Shown here: in pieces, positions 51,575 to 60,378 of the stretch
How the letters are laid out: each line of letters begins with the position of its first letter
Numbering within the stretch: the first letter of the stretch is position 1
Source of the DNA: Leishmania infantum JPCM5
Taxonomy: Eukaryota; Euglenozoa; Kinetoplastea; Trypanosomatida; Trypanosomatidae
NCBI RefSeq assembly: GCF_000002875.2
Contig: NC_009405.2
Location: 1-64,000, forward strand
DNA: 64,000 nucleotides
Direction of reading: 5' to 3'
Position numbers and translations under genes: made by a program
The notes under the pieces: generated by a model
Told to the model about the DNA's origin: nothing
Databases searched by the model: none
What the model saw: only the letters and a program-made list of their open reading frames with translations

Positions 51575-52297
51575 GCTAGTGGACCGTGGCCGTCCCGCTT
51601 CTCCACCTCGCTTCCCCATCCTCCTGTCCTGCACCCACCGCTCTTTCCTGCAGACATGTGCGCCAGCGTATCTGCGAATACGTCGGCTACGAGGGGGGGG
51701 GGCTGGTGCTGTGTGTACGGGGGTGTATCTGTGCAGGTGCACGTGGGAAGGGGCGCCCGGGTGGTCGCCCACCCACCCGGCCGCGGTTGATCCTTGCGAC
51801 CGATGCTCTTGTGGTTGTGCTCACAGAGTGTGATGAGGCGCGTGCGTCTCTCCCACACAGGGACAAGAGAAGACGAAGAAGAAGATCGCTGAGCATCTGC
51901 GCGATGTACGGCCGAGATGGAGAGTGGGGGAGGGAGAAGTGATAATACGCGGAGGCAGTGGTGGCATTTGCCTCCCCGTCCCCCTCCCGCCGCCTGGTGT
52001 GCCAGAGCGGCCACTTACCATGTGCTGTGTGATCAACCGCCCCCTACCCGCCTTCCGACCATGTCTGACGCCCTCCCCCTTTCACATCCTCTCACTCTCG
52101 CTGTTTTGGGGTAACTCCCCAGTACACATTCCCCCGACACCAGCAGCGAAGGACGGACGACCGCGTCTCTTGGCTACCGACACGGACGCCACCGCCCAGC
52201 TCCTGCATTGTGGCACTCATAGACACATACATACGCTCGTTTCCCGCGTATCTAGACCAATACTTGCGTCTCCCTCCCCGCCCCCACCACACGTCAC
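51575..52297. other. Intergenic, 723 bp
   Basis: UTR-like. G run at 51693-51700. The AG at 52254-52255 followed by C-rich sequence is a candidate acceptor for the next gene. No gene seen. Confidence 0.6.
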
Positions 52298-53359
52298 ATG
52301 ACCGCCTCGTTGTCGTCCTCCCCGGTGCGGCACCCAAGCGTCGACAACGCCGCCATTCCAGCGGCGAGCCACCACATCCCCCCGCCTCTTAACGGGTACG
52401 CTTTTCTCGAGCACCGCCGTAGTGCCCTTTCACATGACACCTTCATCGCCCGCGATGTGCGCCAGCAGCAACATCCGGAGCAGCAGGATAACGACCAGGC
52501 GAAGGTCATCATTCGCGTCTACGCCCTGGAGTATCTGCGCCGCGATGAGGAATGCAGATTCGCGCTTGAGCGGGAGTGCCTGGCAGCGCGTCTGGTTGTG
52601 CATCCGCATCTGCTGCCACTGGGCTCCCCCTTCGCCTCCAAGACAGATTTGTTTGTTGTCGAGAAGTATTGCGCCGGCGGCGACCTCTACGAGCTGATGG
52701 TGTCACTCGCCAAGGAGGGCCCCATCGCCTCGGAGACGGGGGCGGCGAAAGGCGAAGCGCCGCCTCGCAGCAGCACCGGCCTGCCCATCAGCACCGTTAA
52801 ACGCTTCATGCGAGAGTTGCTCTCCGCCGTGCAGTACCTGCACCGCACCTGTGGACTCGTGCACCGAAACATCAAGCTCGAAACCCTCTTCATCGACGAG
52901 GAGCAACATCTTCGACTCGGTAGCTTCGGGCTGTGTGCGGTGTTGCCACCACCGAGTGTGGCGACGGGAGACAGAGAAGGGGCGTTGGATGCGCCGGAGG
53001 ACAAGGCGTCTTCATCACATGCGCCTCTGCGGCTGTGCTGCGGGTCGAAGCACTACGCCGCGCCGGAGCTGGTGCAGGGTCACCCCTATCAGGGCGAGGG
53101 CGTCGACGCCTGGGCCTGTGGCGTCGTGCTCTTCGCTCTTCTCACCGGCTGCTTTCCGTTCGACAGCGACGACGGCGATGAGGCCCTCTTCCGACTTCTG
53201 TGCGGCGATGTGGAGTCCCACCTGGCGCAGCACCCGGCCATGGCGGCCATCGAAGATCCTCAGGCGTGCGATCTGGTGCGCAACTTGCTGCGGCCTAATC
53301 CTAACGCCCGCTACACCGTCTCCGAGGCGCTTGAGCACCCGTACCTGTGGGAAGTGTGA
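52298..53359 (+). CDS. Protein kinase-like pseudokinase (CAMK/AMPK-like fold)
   Basis: 353 residues covering a whole kinase fold without flanking domains. The subdomain landmarks are all there but the catalytic residues are replaced. There is no GxGxxG loop (NGYAFLEHRRSALS). The VAIK lysine is R73 (KVIIRVY). The catalytic loop reads LVHRNIKLETLF, so HRD Asp is N191 and the metal-binding Asn is T196. DFG is GSFG, with S209. Structural features are kept: VEKYCAGGDLYELM hinge, KHYAAPELV for APE, VDAWACGVVLFALLTGCFPF for helix F/G, and NPNARYTVSEALEHPYL at the end. It should not transfer phosphate and is likely an allosteric or scaffold partner. A Ser/Thr/Ala insertion (about 145-163) and another (about 217-240) are unstructured. 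Confidence 0.88.
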   Translation: MTASLSSSPVRHPSVDNAAIPAASHHIPPPLNGYAFLEHRRSALSHDTFIARDVRQQQHPEQQDNDQAKVIIRVYALEYLRRDEECRFALERECLAARLVVHPHLLPLGSPFASKTDLFVVEKYCAGGDLYELMVSLAKEGPIASETGAAKGEAPPRSSTGLPISTVKRFMRELLSAVQYLHRTCGLVHRNIKLETLFIDEEQHLRLGSFGLCAVLPPPSVATGDREGALDAPEDKASSSHAPLRLCCGSKHYAAPELVQGHPYQGEGVDAWACGVVLFALLTGCFPFDSDDGDEALFRLLCGDVESHLAQHPAMAAIEDPQACDLVRNLLRPNPNARYTVSEALEHPYLWEV

Positions 53360-53930
53360 GCAGGCGAAATGGAAGGCAAGGGAGAAGCGTGGTGAAATGA
53401 CGCCGACAGGGAGGGGGGCTGGCAGGAGCGTTCCGCATCGCTTCCGCAGCACCGCTGCACTCTTCTCCTCCCCACTCCACGTGCGTACGCCGCACAAGCA
53501 CATGCATCCATGTGCACACTTCTCTTCGCACCACATGGCACGCCATGCGCCCTATATGGAGAGGGGCGCCACGTGGCCCTCCCCATCCTGCTTGACGAGT
53601 CTGATCCTCACCTCCACCCTCGTCAGCGGCCCGTGGACGATGGTGCAGCACACGCCGTGGGCGGCTGTCGCGCGCGGCGCATGGGGAGCTCGATGTGAGG
53701 CTGGCATCTCTTGCCATCGCCCCACCCATCCTCTCTCTTCCGACGCACCCTATGAGTCGCCGTCACCTCAACCCTTTCACTCCACTCCGCTTCTCTCTGC
53801 CTGGCACCTCACCACGCTACGCGCACTCGCTCGCGTCTCAGTGCATTCGTTTGTGGCTGTGTTTCCGCAGGTAGCACCGACGTGTGCGCCACGGAGGTAG
53901 CAACGACACAGCGGTCACACATCCTCCGCC
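53360..53930. other. Intergenic, 571 bp
   Basis: C/T-rich. Candidate acceptor AG at 53869-53870 after GTTTGTGGCTGTGTTTCCGC. No gene seen. Confidence 0.6.
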
Positions 53931-56174
53931 ATGCGGTGCTTGCGCCGCTGCTGGGGCCCCTGGCCATCAGCGCCCTCCTCGTGCTGGCGGCTGTGGTCGC
54001 TGGATGCCGTCATGAGCGCGCCACAGGCGTCGGTGGAGGGGCTGCTGGTTCAGGTGCGACAGCAGGCAGCAACGTCGCCAGTCTGGAGTGTCGACTTCAG
54101 TGCGTTGCTCGAGCGCTGCTTCACCGTCGGGTGCCACTCCCCTCAATCGCGGGCGCAACTCATGGGCCGCGTGGCCGCCACCCTCGCCACCGTATTGAGT
54201 GCCAGTGAGGCGCCGTCTGTGACGGCGCTCAGCGTTACACTGCCCACACCAGAGGCGGCCATAACGGTGATGCAGCTATGCCAAAACACTCCCCTTCTCG
54301 CCTCCCTAGAGTCATTGGAACTCGTGGTGGACGTGGCAGCCGTGCGCAGCCGGCAGGAGGGCATGGAAGGCACGGGTGGGCACGAGGTGGCGTCGCTGCT
54401 GCGGGAGCTGGCCGCGCATCAGCGGCGCAGAGCTGGTCAGTCTCACTGGACGTCACTCAGCGTCCGGTCGCGCGACACAAGTGCGCCCGGCGTCTTCACC
54501 GTGGGCTTGCACGCGCAACCACAGCACCACGTCGTGCCGCGGCTGTGGGACGACGTCATGGTAAGTGCCTTGGCGGAGCTCGTGGCAGCAGCGCCGTGGG
54601 CTCGGGTGGCGTTTTGTCATGCTGACCTCACCCCTAGCAGTTACCGGGCTCGTCAACGGCTTTGGGCATCGTTCGACAGCGTTCACGCATCGCTCGCCGT
54701 ACTGGACTTGACTGGAGTGCGGCACGCTCACGAGCTCGTTGCTTCCCGGCAGCTGCGCCACCTAACCCGTCTCTCCTCCCTCGATGTCGGCCACACGCAG
54801 CTCGAGGAGGACGCCGTGCAATGCTTGTTGAGGGACGTGCAGGATGGCGTCGGTGGGTGGTGGCTGCTGCAGCATCTGGGCTTGGCGCAGTGCGAGGTGA
54901 GCGAGGCCGTCGTAACGCTCCTACACGATCAACACGAGCAGCACGCGAGAAACAAGGCGCCGTTGCTGGAGTCTTTCAGCGTGTCAGGCGCCCGCCTGTC
55001 GTGTCGGGCCGCCTTCGTCATGGCAATGTGTCTGATGCAGTGCACGCGACTGCGACTCCTTCAGACGCGTAACTGCCACCTTCAACCCGCCTCTCTCGAG
55101 AGCATGGCAGCGGCCCTGCGGCACGCCCCAGGGCTGCAAGCATGGGTTCTGTGCCTCAACAAGTTCGGCGACGAAGGAGTCGCGGCGCTCACCAAGCACG
55201 CGCGGTGCTGGCCCTCACTCACAGATATGGATCTCTCGCGGTGCCGGCTAACCTGTGCAAGCGTCCACACCCTCAGCCGCGCGCTTCCCCACTGGAGCAA
55301 GCTGCAGTCGTTGCGGCTGGTGGGCAACGACTTGCGGTGGCAGTCACCGCAGACACTGTCTTCGGCGTCGTCGAGCAGAGTGGAAGGCAGCGAGAACGGG
55401 AGGGAAACGGCTGGCCTCTTCGCCTACGACCCAGCCTACATGAAGGGCCACGGCAGCAGTGTGAAGGTGCCCACCTCCTACGAGCTCGAGCGGCGTGATC
55501 GGCAGGAGGGCCGCCAGCGCTACAAGGGAACGGAAGAGTTCACCGAGGCGGCGGCGCCGATCGCTCCGCCGCTAGAGGTGCTTGGCGAAGCGCTTTCCAT
55601 GTGCTCGCAGCTGCGGGTGCTGGACTTGAGCGACAGCGCCATGGCGGACGCGCAGCTTGTGCAGCTCGTCACCCACTTCACTGGGGCTGCGCTGGAGGAG
55701 TTGCGGCTGGCTGCCAACCCTCTCTTCGCCACTGTGCCAGCGCTTGACGCACTGATCAAGCTGCTGTGGCGCACGCCCAGCCTCTCCGTGTTGGACCTGT
55801 CCTTCACCGGACTCGGCGACCTAGGCGTATCGATGATGTGCGACGGGACTGCTGGAAGAGACGGCGGTGTGCTCAAGTCCATGTCTAGGTTGCACACGCT
55901 GCTACTGTCTGGCTGCGCCGTCGAGTCGCTTGGTTGGGAGTCACTGGCAGCGGCGGTGAGTCAGCTCACGTCGCTACGCCACCTTGCCCTGCACCACAAT
56001 CGCGTGTCCAAAGTGGCACTGCTCGAGGAGCTGTTGTGCCAACTCGTCACGGTGTCCTCCCTTCAGTCCGTGAACCTAGCGGGGTGTGTGGACTCTACCG
56101 AGTCGGTGCGCCGCCTGCAAGACGGTGCGGTATGCCGCGCCCTCCGCGACCGCGGAGTGCAAGTGCTCCTCTGA
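53931..56174 (+). CDS. Leucine-rich repeat protein (RI-type LRRs)
   Basis: 747 residues, or 720 from the ATG at 54012. The 27 residues before that internal Met are Trp/Cys-rich and unlike the rest, so 54012 may be the true start; 53931 is the first ATG after the best acceptor (AG at 53869-53870). The protein is built of RI-type LRRs with L..L.L..N/C.L patterns: LSSLDVGHTQLEEDAV, LLQHLGLAQCEVSEAV, LTDMDLSRCRLTCASV, LQSLRLVGNDLRW, LRVLDLSDSAMADAQL, LSVLDLSFTGLGDLGV and LRHLALHHNRVSKVAL. A disordered insertion (about 480-540) with charged residues splits the array. No enzyme domain. Probably a protein-interaction scaffold; many trypanosomatid proteins of this type are flagellar or cytoskeletal. 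Confidence 0.82.
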   Translation: MRCLRRCWGPWPSAPSSCWRLWSLDAVMSAPQASVEGLLVQVRQQAATSPVWSVDFSALLERCFTVGCHSPQSRAQLMGRVAATLATVLSASEAPSVTALSVTLPTPEAAITVMQLCQNTPLLASLESLELVVDVAAVRSRQEGMEGTGGHEVASLLRELAAHQRRRAGQSHWTSLSVRSRDTSAPGVFTVGLHAQPQHHVVPRLWDDVMVSALAELVAAAPWARVAFCHADLTPSSYRARQRLWASFDSVHASLAVLDLTGVRHAHELVASRQLRHLTRLSSLDVGHTQLEEDAVQCLLRDVQDGVGGWWLLQHLGLAQCEVSEAVVTLLHDQHEQHARNKAPLLESFSVSGARLSCRAAFVMAMCLMQCTRLRLLQTRNCHLQPASLESMAAALRHAPGLQAWVLCLNKFGDEGVAALTKHARCWPSLTDMDLSRCRLTCASVHTLSRALPHWSKLQSLRLVGNDLRWQSPQTLSSASSSRVEGSENGRETAGLFAYDPAYMKGHGSSVKVPTSYELERRDRQEGRQRYKGTEEFTEAAAPIAPPLEVLGEALSMCSQLRVLDLSDSAMADAQLVQLVTHFTGAALEELRLAANPLFATVPALDALIKLLWRTPSLSVLDLSFTGLGDLGVSMMCDGTAGRDGGVLKSMSRLHTLLLSGCAVESLGWESLAAAVSQLTSLRHLALHHNRVSKVALLEELLCQLVTVSSLQSVNLAGCVDSTESVRRLQDGAVCRALRDRGVQVLL

Positions 56175-56749
56175 CGCTGCCGACGAAAAGGGCGTATGCA
56201 CCGTGGCGAGGAGCGAGGAGCTGGTGGTGCTTGTGAGAGGAACGCTCTCTGCTGACTCACTCGTGCGTCACGCAAGGCAACGTGGCGCGCTAAGCACGAG
56301 CGTGTGCCTTGGAGGAGACGTAGAAGCGCTCAGAAATACAGCTTTAGACACTGGCACGCTCCCATCGATGGCGGGGGCAACGTGGCCGAACGAAACGGTC
56401 GGCGGAGTGGCAAGCAGCGGTGTGCACACGTATGCTCTGCATGTGAGTGCGCGCGCGTAAGCCCGCCATGCGTGCTTGCGTTCTTGCGTGCATCGCAGCT
56501 CTCCTGCCCTCCGCCTTCTCCTCTCTCTTCCTTATTCATCAGTATGGTATGCAAACACCCGCCGCTTCCGACACGCGCGCACTCCGCCTCGTCCTCGCTT
56601 TCCCTCTTACGCCATCACCAACACCGCTACATGGTGCTCTGGATACCACGTTCTTGTGCATGGCCACGTGTGCGCACATGCGTGGGTGGCTGGGCGTGGA
56701 TAGATGGCGATGGGCTCCTCCGCTTATGAGGCTCCGCTGAGAGAAATCT

Positions 56750-56772
56750 GTGTGTGTGTGTGTGTGTGTGTG
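56750..56772. repeat. (TG)n microsatellite
   Basis: About eleven TG units in the 3' flank of the LRR gene. Confidence 0.85.
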
Positions 56773-57341
56773 CAGGCTCCCTCCCCTCCCCCTCTTCCAC
56801 TATCAGTCCGTGCGTCCTCTTCTGCTTTGTGGCACCTGTGTGGCGCGTCTTTGTGGCGACGATCGTGATAGTCGTTGGCCTGTGCCTGTGCCGGTGGATC
56901 TCCGAGTGGCACACAACTCTGTTCTGCAAGGCGCCTTTATTGAGGCCTCGTGAAGGTGGTAGGTGGGGGGCGCTCTCGAGGCACACACACACACGCACAC
57001 GCACATGTGGGCGCACCGCTGACGTGTTCCTCTCCCTCTTTTCTTCGCCTCCTCCGCGCGTGTGTACGTGTGCGTGCCTCTCTCTCACTGTCGACAGCTA
57101 CGTAGCACGTAAGAAGAAAGGAGCTGAACAGCAGCTAAAGAACCCCTCAGCTGCGTGAGGATGCATGTGTAGTCCCCGGCCCACTAGCCACCTTTCCTAT
57201 GAGGGTGCTTCAGTCCTACCCACAAGGGGGCGTGCAGCCACTATGTCCCCCTCAGCCAACCTCACTCCGCCACCCCGCCAGCCCCGACCGCAACTGCATG
57301 TGCACCGCAGTCGGTCAACTTGCACCACCATCACCACCAAT

Positions 57342-57404
57342 GCCCTCTCTCCCTCCCCCTCCTTGTCCTCCCCACTTCATCCCCCCCCCGCTCTGCCGCT
57401 GTAG
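57342..57404 (+). promoter_or_regulatory. Strong polypyrimidine tract and AG acceptor (Nop9-like gene)
   Basis: CCCTCTCTCCCTCCCCCTCC and further pyrimidines including a C9 run, ending in CGCTGTAG (AG at 57403-57404). The next ATG downstream is 57487, which fixes the start of the gene. Confidence 0.65.
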
Positions 57405-57486
57405 CAGAGGAAAGGAATACCGCACAACAGGAGGTGCGGCAGACCCTCTCCCGCCGCAGTCAACCACACACGCGTCAAGCAGAGTG

Positions 57487-59787
57487 ATGCCGCCGAGTGC
57501 GCACTGGGGCAAGCGCCCACGCGAGGGCGACAGTGACGAAGCCTTCGTGCGTTTTAGTGAGCTCTCTCCGGCACAGAAGCTGGAGCGACGGCGCCAGGAG
57601 CGCGCGGAGAAGAAAGAGCGGGACCGCACGCTGGCGTACTTCAAGTCTGTTCAACGTGCGCTGGAGGAGCAGGGCAGCGGCGGCGGTGATGCTGGTGCCC
57701 TCGCCTCCATCGTGGACGGCTTCTTCTCGGAACTGCTGAAGCTGCTAAAGGCGGACTCGTCGTTCTACATCCTCCGGAATGGCACGGCGTGCCGCGTCGT
57801 GGAGCTGGCTCTGGCCAACGCGCTGCTGCTGCACGTCAAGTCCCTTCTTTACGTCTTCCTCGGCCACATTTGTGAGCTGCTTATCTCCCCTGTCGCGAGC
57901 TACACGCTGGAAACGCTACTGGCAAGCCTGTCGCAGGGTCTCAGCGCGCTCGCGGCCACGAACCCGGAAGGCCTGGAGGCTGAGCTCACCGAGGGCGGCG
58001 TCGGCATGCACACCGGCAGTGGTGTCCCGAGCTCTGCCACGCTGCTGAGATCCATGGCAGAGGAAATGTGCGAGAACGCCGAAGACCTCATCGTTCACGA
58101 CATCGGCGGCCGTGCCCTGCGCTCGGTGGTTCTCATGCTTGGTGGACACTCTATCAGGCAGGCGCCGCTGCCTGTCCACCCGGTCGCTTTCCCATGCATT
58201 CTCGGTACACTGGCAGAGGCCGTCATCAAGGCGCTGGAGGAGGGCTACGGCCGCGAGTACCGGACGGCGAGCCCGGCAGAGGCGTGGATGGCGGCGGTAC
58301 AGGCGCCGGCGACGAGCCTTGTCGTGCAGAGCCTCTTGCGCGTGAGTGACGAGGGCAGCGTTGTGGACCGTTGCGTACGTCAACGCATTGAGCAGCTGTC
58401 CTACAAGGGAAGGCCGCTCTTGCACCACTTGCTCGTAGACACACTCGGCTGCCACGTCTTCCAGAGCTACCTGCAGGTGCCGCCGCCGACCGCGGTCGTG
58501 GTCGAGGGCGACGCCGCCGCCGTGCGTGCGAGTGCGTCGACAGAGGAAAGTGACGGCAGCTCCGAGGCGGCGTCGGTACCGGGCGGGGACACGTCCTGCT
58601 GCTGGTCACGTGCAGCCGGAGCGGTCACTGTCGAGGTGAGCAACCTCCTGAAACCCGGCAGCGACCTTGTCGCTCAGACGAGCTACGTTCTGCAAGACCT
58701 CGTCCTGTACGCGCCGACCGCCACCCACCTCCAGTGGCTTTGGAGGCGCGTGCTGGAGCCGCGGCTAGCGCTCTTGTTCGACGTGCCAGCGCTGGCGCCG
58801 GTGCTCGTGCAGTTGGTGAAGCGATGCGCGTTTGAGAGTTTCACGCTGAAGCCTTTCGCGTCCCCAGGGCTGGCGGCTGCCGGCGATGCAGCAGACCCCA
58901 CGACTGGGGAGGTGAGTCACCACGGCACAGTGCTGCCCGCCGATGTTCTCAAGACGCTGCGCAAGGATGCCGTCCACCATGTGCGCTACTCGCCCGTGCC
59001 CATCACCTTCCAGAAGGCGGTGTGCACGTCGGTGTGCGGTTTGGCGAGGCAGCGGGTCGTGAAGGGGGCGGCACAGTATCTTCTCGTGGACGGGGCGCTG
59101 GGTGACAGAGGATACGAGCTGGCGCGCTTTCTCCTCCATCTACACCCGACGGCATCGACGATGTTGCAGTACTCACTAGACAAGCTGCTGCGCGACGATC
59201 TACTTGCCGTGATGTGCCACCAGAAGGGCAGCCTCTTCATGCAGCAGTACATCAAGGTGGCCGCCCTCGCCGTGCCCAAGTCGACGGCGGCCTACGCAGA
59301 AGGTGATAAAGCGGCTCACGTCAGCGATGCAACGGCTGCTGCTGCTGCTGCGGAGTCGAAGAGGCCGCTGATGCGTCTCTTCCGCCGCCTGCAGTCGTCC
59401 CTCGGCACGCTCATCTACGACAGGTACGCCGCCTTCATGCTGGAGGTCTTGTACGAGGCGGCTTCCATGCCGGTAAAGGAGGCACTGGTGAAGTCGCTGG
59501 TGCCGCTTTATCAGGAGATGCGCACGCAGAGCAGTGGCTCAACTCCTACACCGTCTGCGAGCGCGGAGGCGGCGCCATCAGTCGCTTCCGCAACAGCAGA
59601 CAACGAAGGTGGCGAGAATGGCACGCACGCAGACCTGACGCCAACGCAGAGGCGCTTCATCGCATACAAAGTCATGTCGAGGTGCTGTGTGGAGCAGTAC
59701 GTGCATCGCAAGGACGACTGGGTCAAGCTGGCGGAGCGGCAATGCCACGCGCAGCGTCTCCTGCGTCGTATGCTGTTGAGCGAGTAG
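57487..59787 (+). CDS. Nop9-like Pumilio-repeat RNA-binding protein
   Basis: 766 residues from the ATG at 57487; the open frame upstream to 57199 lies before the splice acceptor. After a basic N-terminus (SPAQKLERRRQERAEKKERD) follow degenerate PUF repeats: FFSELLKLLKADSSFYILRN, ACRVVELAL, ELLISPVASYTLETLL, DIGGRALRSVVLML, LLHHLLVDTLGCHVFQSYLQ, VMCHQKGSLFMQQYI, LIYDRYAAFMLEVLYEAA. The repeat spacing and the combination 'VVQSLL' and 'GCHVFQSYL' are typical of Nop9, an 11-repeat protein of the nucleolus that binds pre-18S rRNA and prevents early cleavage in small-subunit assembly. Alternatively another PUF-type (Puf6-like) factor. Low-complexity Ala/Ser/Thr insertions separate repeats (about 435-465 and 690-720). 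Confidence 0.75.
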   Translation: MPPSAHWGKRPREGDSDEAFVRFSELSPAQKLERRRQERAEKKERDRTLAYFKSVQRALEEQGSGGGDAGALASIVDGFFSELLKLLKADSSFYILRNGTACRVVELALANALLLHVKSLLYVFLGHICELLISPVASYTLETLLASLSQGLSALAATNPEGLEAELTEGGVGMHTGSGVPSSATLLRSMAEEMCENAEDLIVHDIGGRALRSVVLMLGGHSIRQAPLPVHPVAFPCILGTLAEAVIKALEEGYGREYRTASPAEAWMAAVQAPATSLVVQSLLRVSDEGSVVDRCVRQRIEQLSYKGRPLLHHLLVDTLGCHVFQSYLQVPPPTAVVVEGDAAAVRASASTEESDGSSEAASVPGGDTSCCWSRAAGAVTVEVSNLLKPGSDLVAQTSYVLQDLVLYAPTATHLQWLWRRVLEPRLALLFDVPALAPVLVQLVKRCAFESFTLKPFASPGLAAAGDAADPTTGEVSHHGTVLPADVLKTLRKDAVHHVRYSPVPITFQKAVCTSVCGLARQRVVKGAAQYLLVDGALGDRGYELARFLLHLHPTASTMLQYSLDKLLRDDLLAVMCHQKGSLFMQQYIKVAALAVPKSTAAYAEGDKAAHVSDATAAAAAAESKRPLMRLFRRLQSSLGTLIYDRYAAFMLEVLYEAASMPVKEALVKSLVPLYQEMRTQSSGSTPTPSASAEAAPSVASATADNEGGENGTHADLTPTQRRFIAYKVMSRCCVEQYVHRKDDWVKLAERQCHAQRLLRRMLLSE

Positions 59788-60378
59788 CGTGCTCTCCTAC
59801 CTGTGGCTACGTAATGTAAGCGTGTGTAGGCTGCAGCAGCCGCAGCAGCGAAGAAGAATGCGAGATGACCCTTCACCCTCCTGCCGTGTGTCGACTCGAG
59901 CCCCTCCTCCCTTGGGTTTGCCTCTTTAACGCTCCCTCGAGTAAGGCGTAACGCGCAAAGAAAGTAAAGGGGAGGACGAGTAAAGCCGTAGCAGACTGTG
60001 CGCATGCGCATGAGCAATCACTCTGTTTCTCGGCACACGCCAAGCGCCGGGAGGGAGAGTAAGGGGAGGGCGCCATGCCGTAGTGGCACGCCGTGGCCTC
60101 TCGCGCGCGCTCTCATGCCCGTTCCCCTCTCGGTTGCCCAGCAATAATCACACGCACATGCCCGCTGGCACGCAAGGACAGACGCATGCACGCATGTCTC
60201 GGTGCACACGGGGACACAAGCGTGTGCCTCTTTCTCCATCTTCCGCTCGTCCTCCTCTTCGATTTTTCCTTCCACGACACTCCCGCTGACGCACACATGC
60301 ACGCGCGCGCGCACTGCCAGCCTACCACCATACAAGGCACACATTGCAGCGCGTGCACTAGCGAATTTTCTGTTTACC
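59788..60378. other. Intergenic, 591 bp
   Basis: UTR-like, rich in short CA/GC runs (60290-60312). A pyrimidine-rich stretch (60228-60280) precedes AG candidates at 60319-60320. No gene seen; minus-strand frames here are shadows. Confidence 0.6.

Larger units (their letters stand above)
56175..57486. other. Intergenic, 1.3 kb
   Basis: UTR-like, with a (TG)n run at 56750-56772, an AC run at 56983-57003 and a very strong pyrimidine tract before 57404. Frames such as 56086-56460 and 56627-57088 (minus) lack recognisable content. Confidence 0.6.
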
